Shown here: piece after piece, positions 1 through 5,060 of the stretch
Position numbering within the stretch: the stretch's first letter is position 1
Layout of the letters: the number at the start of each line of letters is the position of its first letter
Assembly: GCA_023258355.1 (NCBI GenBank)
Contig: JALQZL010000110.1
Coordinates: 1-5,060, forward strand
Direction: 5' to 3'
Origin: Wenzhouxiangellaceae bacterium
GTDB taxonomy: Bacteria > Pseudomonadota > Gammaproteobacteria > Xanthomonadales > Wenzhouxiangellaceae
DNA: 5,060 nucleotides
Program-made: the position numbers and the translations under genes
Notes under the pieces: generated by a model
The model's database searches: none
What the model was told of the DNA's origin: nothing
What the model saw: only the letters and a program-made list of their open reading frames with translations

Positions 1-333
1 GAGGATACTTATCGAATCACCATGGCGGTGGCTGGCTTTAGTGAGGACCAGCTGGAGATTTCCACAGAGCGAAATACACTGTCAGTGACTGGCCACCAGG
101 CACAAACGGACGAAGCAGAAACACCCCAGTTTTTACATCGGGGTATTGCGAGCCGTTCTTTTGAGCGCCGCTTCCAGCTGGCTGATCATGTCGAAGTATC
201 ACACGCAGAGCTGGTCAATGGCCTATTGCATATTGACCTCAAGCGTGAGCTTCCTGACCAGATGAAGCCAAGACAAATCCCAATTAACAGCCGCCGTTTG
301 GTGGCGGGTGACTCTCAGGAGAAGGCAGCCTAG
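1..333 (+). CDS. ibpA: IbpA-like small heat shock protein (Hsp20), 5' end cut by window
   Basis: ATP-independent cytoplasmic holdase that binds unfolding proteins and passes them to DnaK/ClpB (family knowledge). The reading frame is open from base 1, and the residues before the ATG at 22 (EDTYRIT) continue the first strands of the alpha-crystallin domain, so that ATG is an internal Met and not the start. About 110 residues are visible. By comparison with the roughly 137-residue E. coli IbpA, some 40 N-terminal residues lie upstream of the window. Visible hallmarks are VAGF with an acidic run after it, RGIASRSFERRFQLAD, the conserved NGLLHIDL strand, and a C-terminal I-P-I anchor (PRQIPIN) that docks on neighbouring subunits in the oligomer. 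The tail after I-x-I is short and ends in KAA. A strong terminator follows 28 bases after the TAG stop. Any heat-shock promoter would lie outside the window. The family is certain; the choice of IbpA over another class A Hsp20 rests on motif similarity. Confidence 0.93.
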   Translation, partial: EDTYRITMAVAGFSEDQLEISTERNTLSVTGHQAQTDEAETPQFLHRGIASRSFERRFQLADHVEVSHAELVNGLLHIDLKRELPDQMKPRQIPINSRRLVAGDSQEKAA

Positions 334-361
334 ATCTGGTTGGTTTCTCGGAAGATGTCAG

Positions 362-390
362 AAAGGGGATGCTAATTGCATCCCCTTTTT
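362..390 (+). terminator. Rho-independent terminator after the Hsp20 gene
   Basis: A perfect 11-base-pair stem is formed by AAAGGGGATGC (362-372) and GCATCCCCTTT (378-388), with the five-base loop TAATT. The descending arm ends in a run of five T (386-390), which completes the intrinsic terminator signature for + strand transcripts. It ends only 15 bases before the plsC start codon, so any plsC mRNA starting upstream must pass through it. The short A run at the base of the left arm is too weak to argue for strong action on the opposite strand. Confidence 0.9.
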
Positions 391-405
391 GTGTAGGATA
401 GACAC

Positions 406-1167
406 ATGGAAAACACTGCCCCCCTGACAGGTTACAAGCACTGGATCTATCCGATCTATCAGTGGGTGATTTATATCCCACTCTGTGTTCTCACCACTGT
501 GATTGGTGCAACGATTGCAGTACCAGTTGGGTGGTTTGTGTCGCCCAAATTAGCCAATCTTCATATCGCTGTTGTCTGGGCAAAAATCCTCACACGCTTG
601 GCAGGTGTTCGGGTGCATGTGAGCGGTCAAGAAAATATGAATCCCCACCAGTCTTACATCTTGGTGGCGAATCATCAAAGTGCTTTCGACATCCCTGTCA
701 TCTACGGCTATAGCAAACTCGACCTGAGATGGGTGATGAAAGCTGAAATTAAATGGATTCCATTCGTTGCGGCGGGGTGCCGTGCTATCGGCCACGTCTT
801 CGTTGAGCGAGGCAATACACAGCAGGCAACCAATGCGATTAACCGAGCAGTTGGAAGGCTAGAAGAAGGCACGGGAGTGCTTTTCTTTCCAGAGGGCACC
901 CGCAGCATGAATGGCACACTATTGCCTTTTAAAAAGGGTGCCTTTAGGCTGGCCATCGATCAACAGATGCCAATCTTGCCAGTCACTGTTCGGGGTACTC
1001 GGGACATTCTAGCGCCTAAGTCAGTATCCATCCTTCCAGGGGAGGTAGAGCTTATTTTTCATAAGCCTATTTCAACGGAGGGATTCGGGCCCGAGGATGC
1101 GCCAAGGCTTGCTCTCAGGGCCCGTGAAGCGATTGAGTCAGCGCTCTCTACTGAGCCTACAGCGTAG
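406..1167 (+). CDS. plsC: 1-acyl-sn-glycerol-3-phosphate acyltransferase (PlsC)
   Basis: Transfers an acyl chain to the sn-2 position of lysophosphatidic acid, giving phosphatidic acid, the precursor of all membrane glycerophospholipids; it acts at the inner face of the cytoplasmic membrane. The 253-residue length fits the family (about 240-260). All four acyltransferase blocks are visible: NHQSAFD (residues 89-95, the NHx4D catalytic His/Asp pair), GHVFVERG (129-136), FPEGTRS (161-167, phosphate binding) and ILPVTVRG (190-197). A hydrophobic stretch at about residues 21-45 is the N-terminal membrane anchor. The start at 406 has an AGGA Shine-Dalgarno at 395-398 with 7-base spacing. The stop shares one base with the GTG of the rhomboid gene, so the two are probably one transcript. 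I see no clear promoter in the 72 bases upstream, which hold the Hsp20 terminator. The general PlsC assignment is firm; a specialised paralogue with a different acyl preference cannot be excluded. Confidence 0.93.
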   Translation: MENTAPLTGYKHWIYPIYQWVIYIPLCVLTTVIGATIAVPVGWFVSPKLANLHIAVVWAKILTRLAGVRVHVSGQENMNPHQSYILVANHQSAFDIPVIYGYSKLDLRWVMKAEIKWIPFVAAGCRAIGHVFVERGNTQQATNAINRAVGRLEEGTGVLFFPEGTRSMNGTLLPFKKGAFRLAIDQQMPILPVTVRGTRDILAPKSVSILPGEVELIFHKPISTEGFGPEDAPRLALRAREAIESALSTEPTA

Positions 1168-1790
1168 TGGATCAGCCTGATCCCAAGTATGTGGCATCCT
1201 CTAGAGCGAGTGCCAACTTTAGATTGTCGCTCAAAATCGCCACCGTGGTCTCATTGGCGATCACCTTACTCTCGCTGGTGGGCCTGCTTTTTCCTGCTAT
1301 TTTAGAATTCGCCCTCCGCCCTAGGCAGTTTCCTGGGCTATGGGGTATTGTCTCAGCGCCGTGGCTGCATGCCTCTCCCAGCCATCTGATCTCTAATATA
1401 GTGCCACTTTGGATCGGTCTAGTGCTCCTGCTCTATCTCTATCCGAGTAACTCATTGAGAGCAATTCTCTGGATCTACTTGGGGAGTGGTCTGTTCGCTT
1501 GGTTGGTAGGTCGCGATGCGGTGCATCTGGGTGCCAGTGGGCTTGTTTACGGCATCATGGGCTTTTTGGTTGTCTCCGGCTTCATTCGTCAAGACTTGCG
1601 AGCCTTGTCTGTTGCTCTTGCGATGGTGTTTGTTTATGGCTACATCTTCTGGGGTGTCTTGCCTTTGGCAGACGCAGTCAGTTGGGAAATGCATTTGGGT
1701 GGCTTGCTCTGCGGTGCTTCAGCGGCCTATCTGGGGAGGTTTGTAGACCGTCCCCCAATGACACGCTATGACTGGGAGCACGATGAGTGA
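1167..1790 (+). CDS. Rhomboid family intramembrane serine protease
   Basis: A membrane protease expected to cut substrate proteins within or next to a transmembrane helix. At 207 residues it fits the basic six-helix bacterial form without a cytosolic extension. Approximate helices are 22-47, 69-92, 97-114, 120-140, 145-167 and 174-192. Catalytic signatures are all present: HLISN (H73 and N77, the HxxxN oxyanion-hole pair of helix 2), GASG (122-125, nucleophile Ser124 in helix 4) and His176 in EMHLGG of helix 6. The loop before helix 2 reads LWGIVSAPWLH, so the WR pair of GlpG-type enzymes is WG here. The start is GTG, overlapping the plsC stop as TAGTG, and there is no convincing Shine-Dalgarno. 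The next in-frame Met is residue 130, past the catalytic Ser, so the GTG start is well supported and translation is probably coupled to plsC. Substrates cannot be deduced. The gene converges on aat with a 6-base gap. Confidence 0.9.
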   Translation: MDQPDPKYVASSRASANFRLSLKIATVVSLAITLLSLVGLLFPAILEFALRPRQFPGLWGIVSAPWLHASPSHLISNIVPLWIGLVLLLYLYPSNSLRAILWIYLGSGLFAWLVGRDAVHLGASGLVYGIMGFLVVSGFIRQDLRALSVALAMVFVYGYIFWGVLPLADAVSWEMHLGGLLCGASAAYLGRFVDRPPMTRYDWEHDE

Positions 1791-1796
1791 GGTCTA

Positions 1797-2540
1797 TCAG
1801 TTTATGGAGTCGTTTAAAAAGGGATCGGCTGAATATTTTTGCCAGAGGCCTGGTTGATGTGTTGGATGCTTAGGTCGTCCGTTGCACCCTTCATTCAGTA
1901 AGAGACGAAAATCACGTCGAGACACGCTCACGCTACCCAACGCCTTTAGATGGGGTGTGGGCATCTGGGCATCCAATAGTGTGAATTGCCATTGGTCTAG
2001 TGCAGTAATCAGTGCAATAAGGGCGACTTTGGAGGCATCGGTTTTTAGGTGGAATTTAGACTCGGCAAAGAAGCACCCGCCCAAGGCCACTCCGTACAAT
2101 CCGCCGACAAGCTCATCAGCCCACCAGACCTCAACGCTGTGACCATAACCAAGCGCGTGCAACTCATTGTAGGCCTTGATCATAGCGGGTGTTATCCAGG
2201 TCTCGGGGCGTTGAGGAGAAGGCTTGCCACATTCATTCATCACCCGTGCAAATGCTGCATCAAACGTAATTGACCAAGGTTTTTTCATGGTACGTCTCAT
2301 GCGTTTCGAGCATTGAAAGCGGGCAGGGATAAAAATTTCTCTGGGATCAGGTGACCACCAAAGAATAGGTGATCCTGGGCTGTACCAAGGAAAGATCCCT
2401 TGGCGATAAGCATGGAGAAGGCGCTTAGGTGAAAGATCACCACCAAAGGCAAGCAAGCCATCGGGATGAGTGCATTGGTCTGGATCTGGGAAGCCGCCTG
2501 ATGCTTGTCCTAGGCCATCAAGGCAAAATGGCTCAGTCAT
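1797..2540 (-). CDS. aat: Leucyl/phenylalanyl-tRNA-protein transferase (Aat)
   Basis: Moves Leu or Phe from aminoacyl-tRNA onto protein N-termini that begin with Arg or Lys, creating N-degrons read by ClpS for ClpAP; it acts in the cytoplasm. From the ATG at 2540 the product is 247 residues, near the usual 230-250. Landmarks are GLLAFGGDLS (28-37), FPWYSPGSPILWWSPDPR (50-67), ETWIT (113-117), the GHSVEVW segment (133-139), LVGGLYGVALGG (144-155), FFAESKF with Glu160, and LLDAQ with Asp190 and Gln192. These three align with the E. coli catalytic residues E156, D186 and Q188 at a constant offset of four. The frame stays open upstream to ATGs at 2549 and 2585, but the 2540 start aligns best with known N-termini and gives an ATGACTGA overlap of 8 bases with the upstream gene. 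No good Shine-Dalgarno is visible for any of these starts, so re-initiation after the upstream stop is likely. It is the last gene of the trxB operon. Confidence 0.95.
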   Translation of the reverse strand: MTEPFCLDGLGQASGGFPDPDQCTHPDGLLAFGGDLSPKRLLHAYRQGIFPWYSPGSPILWWSPDPREIFIPARFQCSKRMRRTMKKPWSITFDAAFARVMNECGKPSPQRPETWITPAMIKAYNELHALGYGHSVEVWWADELVGGLYGVALGGCFFAESKFHLKTDASKVALIALITALDQWQFTLLDAQMPTPHLKALGSVSVSRRDFRLLLNEGCNGRPKHPTHQPGLWQKYSADPFLNDSIN

Positions 2541-3585
2541 GATGCCCATCGAGATAGGGTGTTCGATGAAGAAGCTCATCACCATGGCGTTCGAGGGCCT
2601 GGGCTTCCTGTGTTAAATAACGCTCAATGCCGCGCCGAAGTTCAGGAATCTCAAACCAATGGAAGGAGTAAGTTTTTGTTGGCACAAATCCACGTCTGAT
2701 CTTATGCTCTCCTTGAGCGCCAGGTTCAAAGCAACGCAGGTTATGTTTAATGCAGTACTCAATCCCTTGGTAGTAACACACTTCAAAATGCACGTCACGC
2801 GTATCAATTAGGCTGCCCCAATAGCGTCCATACAAATGACCATTATCAACAAAGAAAATGGCAGCAGCTAACGGCTCGCCGTTTTTCGCTGCCTGACATA
2901 TCTGAAATTTGGTGCCGAGTGCGCGGGCGATGTGGTGGAAAAAGTCGCGGCTTAACGCTGCATGGTTACCGTAGATTTTATGCGTGAGAAGATAACAGTC
3001 AAAGGCCAGATCAATCACAGCGTGATCCGCATCCTGACCACCATGCCAAGAAAACAGCCAGCCACCTCCTTGTGCCTTTCGTCTTTCTGCTTGAATATTC
3101 TTTCGTGCCTTTCTTTTGAGTGAGGCCAAGAATTCATCAAAGCAAGCATAATCACGGTTATACCAGTGATATTGCCAATCAAATCGTTCAAGCCACTGAG
3201 ATTCCGTGAGCACAGACCGGTCACGCTCGCTGACAAAGTTTATCGAGGCATTGGTGAGCTTGGCTTCATGGCAATAGGCTTCAAGCTCATTCAAGGATTT
3301 TTCAATGGCTTGGGGTGATCTGTCAGATAAAGAAAGCCGAGGACCTGTTACGGGCGAGAAGGGTGCCGCAATAAGTAGCTTTGGGTACCACCTGATGCCT
3401 GCTTGCTCCGCGGCTTTTGCCCACATCCAGTCAAAAACAAACTCACCGTGAGAGTGTGTCTTGATAAATGCTGGCGCATCGATGTCCGCAAGGCGGTTCC
3501 ATCCAGTACCAGGCCCAATGCAATTGGTTTGAGATAGCGTGGCCAGGAAAGCCTCACTGACAAAGACAGCACCCGCCTCGGTCAT
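2533..3585 (-). CDS. DUF482 / FemAB-like GNAT-fold acyltransferase, function unproven
   Basis: A 350-residue protein recognised as the DUF482 family (named in Pfam as FemAB-like or peptidoglycan biosynthesis/recognition), which is frequent in proteobacteria. No enzymatic activity has been established that I know of. Family landmarks are KTHSHGEFVFDW (42-53), YPKLLIAAPFSPVTGPRL (67-84), QYHWYNRDYACFDEFL (138-153) followed by a strongly basic helix KRKARKNIQAERRK (157-170), GRYWGS (253-258), HFEVCYYQGIEYCI (266-279), and the near C-terminal FEPGAQGEHKIRRGF (286-300). There is no signal peptide or membrane segment, so it should be cytosolic. The segment between GTGW (26-29) and the KTHSHGE motif is about 12 residues, shorter than I expect for the family, and the N-terminus is also brief. 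The start at 3585 has GAGG at 3591-3594 with 5-base spacing, and no in-frame start codon lies between it and the trxB stop. It sits 20 bases after trxB and overlaps aat by 8 bases. Confidence 0.85.
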   Translation of the reverse strand: MTEAGAVFVSEAFLATLSQTNCIGPGTGWNRLADIDAPAFIKTHSHGEFVFDWMWAKAAEQAGIRWYPKLLIAAPFSPVTGPRLSLSDRSPQAIEKSLNELEAYCHEAKLTNASINFVSERDRSVLTESQWLERFDWQYHWYNRDYACFDEFLASLKRKARKNIQAERRKAQGGGWLFSWHGGQDADHAVIDLAFDCYLLTHKIYGNHAALSRDFFHHIARALGTKFQICQAAKNGEPLAAAIFFVDNGHLYGRYWGSLIDTRDVHFEVCYYQGIEYCIKHNLRCFEPGAQGEHKIRRGFVPTKTYSFHWFEIPELRRGIERYLTQEAQALERHGDELLHRTPYLDGHHD

Positions 3586-3590
3586 GAGCG

Positions 3591-3594
3591 CCTC
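3591..3594 (-). promoter_or_regulatory. Shine-Dalgarno of the FemAB-like gene
   Basis: On the minus strand this reads GAGG, five bases before the ATG at 3585. It fixes the start of the FemAB-like gene just after the trxB stop. The same frame is open back across the trxB stop region, but it offers no other start codon there. Confidence 0.6.
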
Positions 3595-3605
3595 AAGCTG
3601 AAAGA

Positions 3606-4556
3606 CTAACCTTGGTCAAGAAACTTCTCAGCGTCCAGTGCTGCCATGCATCCAAAGCCAGCTGAAGTAATGGCCTGCCGATAGATGTGGTCTGCGACAT
3701 CCCCTGCGGCGAAAACGCCGGGACGGCTGGTCTGCGTCGCCATGCCGTCTTGCCCTGAGTGAATTGTGAGGTAGCCATCAACCATCTCAAGTTGCCCCTG
3801 AAAGAGCTGGGTATTGGGATCATGCCCAATGGCAATAAAGACACCGTCAACATGAATTGTTTCAATTGCATCATCAAGTACCCCGCGCACCCTCAATCCC
3901 GTCACGCCATCGTCATCGCCGACCACTTCTTCTAGTGTGCTGTTCCACAGGAAGCTGACTTTGCCTTGCTTTTCTCGTTCAAATAGCCGCTGTTGTAGAA
4001 TCTTTTCCGCGCGCAGTTCGTCACGACGGTGGATGACGGTCACATGGCTGGCGATATTTGACAGATAAAGCGCCTCCTCAACGGCAGTGTTACCACCACC
4101 AACAACTGCCACTGGCTTGTCTCGATAGAAAAACCCGTCGCAAGTCGCACAGGCAGATACCCCTTTGCCCAAAAAAGCTTTTTCTGAGTCCAGGCCAAGA
4201 TATCGGGCGGAGGCGCCTGTGGCGATGATCAGCGCGTCGGCAGTGTAGGTGCCATTGTCACCAATCAATGTCAACGGTTTTTCCTCTAGCTTGGCTGTGT
4301 GGATATGATCAAAAATAATATTAGTATCAAATGCTTGAGCGTGATTTAGCATCCTTTGCATTAGCTCAGGCCCCTGTAAATCTGGGTAGTCCCCTGGCCA
4401 ATTTTCAACGTCAGTAGTGGTGGTCAGCTGCCCACCTTGTTGGATACCCGTGATCAAGACGGGCTTTAGATTGGCTCGGGCCGCATAAATGGCGGCTGTG
4501 TAGCCAGCGGGGCCAGATCCAAGGATAAGCAATGGGCAATGTATTGTGTCAGCCAT
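3606..4556 (-). CDS. trxB: Thioredoxin reductase (TrxB), low-molecular-weight FAD type
   Basis: A cytoplasmic flavoprotein that uses NADPH to reduce oxidised thioredoxin, supplying electrons for ribonucleotide reductase, peroxide repair and disulfide control. At 316 residues it matches E. coli TrxB (about 320). Domains in order are the FAD-binding GSGPAG (13-18), the FAD domain through IIATGA (110-115), the NADPH domain with the redox-active CATC (Cys136 and Cys139), GGGNTA (153-158), HRRDELRA (176-183) for the NADPH 2'-phosphate, and the returning FAD domain with AAGDV (283-287) and a C-terminal helix. All key residues are intact. The start at 4556 gives the standard N-terminus. A weak GGA Shine-Dalgarno lies 9 bases upstream. 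It is the first gene of a three-gene operon, followed 20 bases later by the FemAB-like gene, and is divergent from ald. I cannot identify its own promoter with confidence. Confidence 0.97.
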   Translation of the reverse strand: MADTIHCPLLILGSGPAGYTAAIYAARANLKPVLITGIQQGGQLTTTTDVENWPGDYPDLQGPELMQRMLNHAQAFDTNIIFDHIHTAKLEEKPLTLIGDNGTYTADALIIATGASARYLGLDSEKAFLGKGVSACATCDGFFYRDKPVAVVGGGNTAVEEALYLSNIASHVTVIHRRDELRAEKILQQRLFEREKQGKVSFLWNSTLEEVVGDDDGVTGLRVRGVLDDAIETIHVDGVFIAIGHDPNTQLFQGQLEMVDGYLTIHSGQDGMATQTSRPGVFAAGDVADHIYRQAITSAGFGCMAALDAEKFLDQG

Positions 4557-4557
4557 G

Positions 4558-4563
4558 TATAAT
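4558..4563 (+). promoter_or_regulatory. Candidate sigma-70 -10 box for ald
   Basis: TATAAT, a perfect consensus -10 hexamer, lies on the + strand and would start transcription near 4570, leaving a leader of about 39 bases before the ald ATG. It begins two bases outside the trxB start codon. No good TTGACA-like -35 box lies 15-18 bases upstream (the area reads GGGCAATG), so the promoter may be weak or activator-dependent. A single hexamer can occur by chance. Confidence 0.4.
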
Positions 4564-4566
4564 TTT

Positions 4567-4574
4567 CCAATTGG
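4567..4574. repeat. 8-base palindrome at the predicted ald transcription start
   Basis: CCAATTGG is its own reverse complement. It covers the position where transcription from the TATAAT at 4558 would begin, and on the minus strand it overlaps the weak trxB Shine-Dalgarno. It is a possible half or core of an operator, but no known regulator motif is recognised. Confidence 0.3.
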
Positions 4575-4590
4575 GCAAAGACGCCTTTGA

Positions 4591-4598
4591 TAACGTTA
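4591..4598. repeat. 8-base palindrome abutting the ald Shine-Dalgarno
   Basis: TAACGTTA is its own reverse complement and shares its last base with the AGGAG of ald. Its centre is 24 bases from that of the CCAATTGG palindrome. The two sequences are unrelated, so they do not form a direct repeat of one site. A regulatory role is only a possibility. Confidence 0.25.
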
Positions 4599-4602
4599 GG
4601 AG
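4598..4602 (+). promoter_or_regulatory. Shine-Dalgarno of ald
   Basis: AGGAG lies 6 bases before the ATG at 4609. It is the best ribosome-binding site in the window and settles the ald start, which also gives the family-standard N-terminus. Confidence 0.8.
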
Positions 4603-4608
4603 TGAGTC

Positions 4609-5060
4609 ATGCGCATCGGTATTCCGAGCGAAACTAAAACACTGGAAGGCCGTGTTGCACTGGTGCCTTTTGCTTGCGGCGACTTAGTTCAAGCCGGCCA
4701 CGAAGTTTTTGTCCAGGCGGGCGCTGGTGACAAAAGCGGCTTCACTGACGATGATTTTAGCAAGGTTGGTGTCAAGGTGGTGCCAGATGCGCCGTCTTTA
4801 TTTGAGGCAGCGGAACTCATTGTCAAGGTAAAAGAACCCATTGCTGGGGACTTGACTCATCTCAGAGCCCATCACCGTCTATTTTGCTACCTGCACTTGG
4901 CGGCTGAGCCTGAGCTGACCCGCGCTTTGACAGACATTGGCCTGACGGGTGTGGCTTTCGAGACCGTGGAGGAGCCAGGTGGGATGCTGCCATTACTCGC
5001 TCCGATGAGTATCATCGCAGGTCGGATTGCCGTTCAGGTAGGGACACACCTCCTGCATCA
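4609..5060 (+). CDS. ald: Alanine dehydrogenase (Ald), 3' end cut by window
   Basis: Catalyses the NAD-dependent reversible conversion of L-alanine to pyruvate and ammonia in the cytoplasm, linking alanine breakdown to central carbon metabolism. I translated the first 150 residues; the family has about 370, so the Rossmann NAD-binding core lies beyond the window. The N-terminus MRIGIPSETK and RVALVP with Arg15 (substrate carboxylate), VKVKEP (72-77) with Lys75, YLHLAAEPEL (94-103) with His96, and MLPLLAPMSIIAGRIA (126-141) are the Ald signature residues. The LHLAAEPEL motif separates it from its relative, the transhydrogenase alpha subunit PntA, and from saccharopine dehydrogenases. The start is supported by AGGAG at 4598. 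It is divergent from trxB and alone on its strand as far as visible. In related gammaproteobacteria lrp and ftsK lie nearby, so these may follow. Confidence 0.94.
   Translation, partial: MRIGIPSETKTLEGRVALVPFACGDLVQAGHEVFVQAGAGDKSGFTDDDFSKVGVKVVPDAPSLFEAAELIVKVKEPIAGDLTHLRAHHRLFCYLHLAAEPELTRALTDIGLTGVAFETVEEPGGMLPLLAPMSIIAGRIAVQVGTHLLH

Larger units (their letters stand above)
4557..4608. promoter_or_regulatory. Divergent trxB / ald control region
   Basis: These 52 bases are the only non-coding DNA between two oppositely transcribed genes. They contain a perfect -10 hexamer facing ald, two perfect 8-base palindromes and the ald ribosome-binding site. No convincing -10/-35 pair is seen facing trxB, so that promoter may extend into the first codons of ald or depend on an activator. 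The compact layout means that a regulator bound here could affect both genes. Confidence 0.6.

Noticed and set aside
22..333. The ATG at 22 as the start of a 103-residue protein
   Set aside because: The frame is open to base 1, and the residues before it fit the alpha-crystallin domain. Starting at 22 would remove the first strands of the domain.
1452..1771. Other open frames inside the rhomboid gene on both strands, some Cys/Trp-rich
   Set aside because: The rhomboid frame explains the region with all catalytic residues. The others show no family features and lack ribosome-binding sites.
1744..1796. Inverted repeat TAGACC / GGTCTA as a bidirectional terminator between the rhomboid gene and aat
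   Set aside because: The arms are only 6 bases with a 41-base loop, the inner pairing is poor, and no T run follows on either strand.
1804..1845. AAAAA / TTTTT pair after the rhomboid stop as a terminator
   Set aside because: It is a five-base A/T-only stem with a long loop and would not form a stable hairpin.
1882..2273. Open + strand frames opposite aat (1882-2142 and 2049-2273)
   Set aside because: They encode low-complexity-like, Ser/Pro/His-rich products with no recognisable motif and lie wholly opposite a clearly conserved gene; they are mirror frames.
2541..2585. Longer aat product starting at 2585 or 2549
   Set aside because: The extra residues overlap the FemAB-like coding sequence in another frame, have no ribosome-binding site and do not match the Aat N-terminus. 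The 2540 start fits the family length.
3348..3877. Second minus-strand frames inside the FemAB-like gene and trxB, considered as signs of frameshift
   Set aside because: The main frames run unbroken through all conserved motifs, and the alternatives carry no continuation of either family.
1..5060. Mobile element, CRISPR array, tRNA, rRNA, toxin-antitoxin or defence system
   Set aside because: No repeat-spacer pattern, transposase, integrase, attachment-site duplication, tRNA cloverleaf or defence domain was recognised. Gene families and base composition look uniform and chromosomal.

Overview
The window looks like an ordinary chromosomal segment of a gammaproteobacterium with a base composition near 50% GC. 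The assignment rests on the IbpA-like small heat shock protein, on the close match of TrxB and Aat to their enterobacterial counterparts, and on gene order. Enteric bacteria have an aat - cydC - cydD - trxB / divergent lrp - ftsK block, and here a related block appears as aat - FemAB/DUF482-like gene - trxB / divergent ald. I see no sign of a phage, transposon, plasmid, CRISPR array or defence island. The species cannot be named from this sequence alone.

Layout, left to right. Positions 1-333 (+) hold the 3' part of an Hsp20/IbpA chaperone gene that begins outside the window. A strong intrinsic terminator follows at 362-390. Two overlapping + strand genes come next: plsC (406-1167), a lysophosphatidic acid acyltransferase, and a six-helix rhomboid intramembrane protease (1167-1790, GTG start sharing one base with the plsC stop). 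Only 6 bases separate the rhomboid stop from the end of a converging three-gene minus-strand operon. Read in its own direction this operon is trxB (thioredoxin reductase, 4556-3606), a 20-base gap, a DUF482/FemAB-like acyltransferase (3585-2533), an 8-base overlap, then aat (leucyl/phenylalanyl-tRNA-protein transferase, 2540-1797). A 52-base divergent region separates trxB from ald (alanine dehydrogenase, from 4609), which runs off the right edge. That region carries a perfect TATAAT and two perfect 8-base palindromes.

How the genes work together. The left half concerns membrane and proteostasis: a holdase chaperone, phospholipid synthesis and a membrane protease. The right half concerns redox and protein quality control: TrxB recycles thioredoxin, and Aat tags protein N-termini with Leu/Phe for ClpS/ClpAP. 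The FemAB-like protein between them belongs to a family of unproven function. Ald interconverts alanine and pyruvate. The least explained items are the FemAB-like gene coupled to aat, its compressed N-terminus, the terminator hairpin almost touching the plsC ribosome-binding site, and the trxB/ald control region. I found no convincing evidence of an undescribed multi-gene system.
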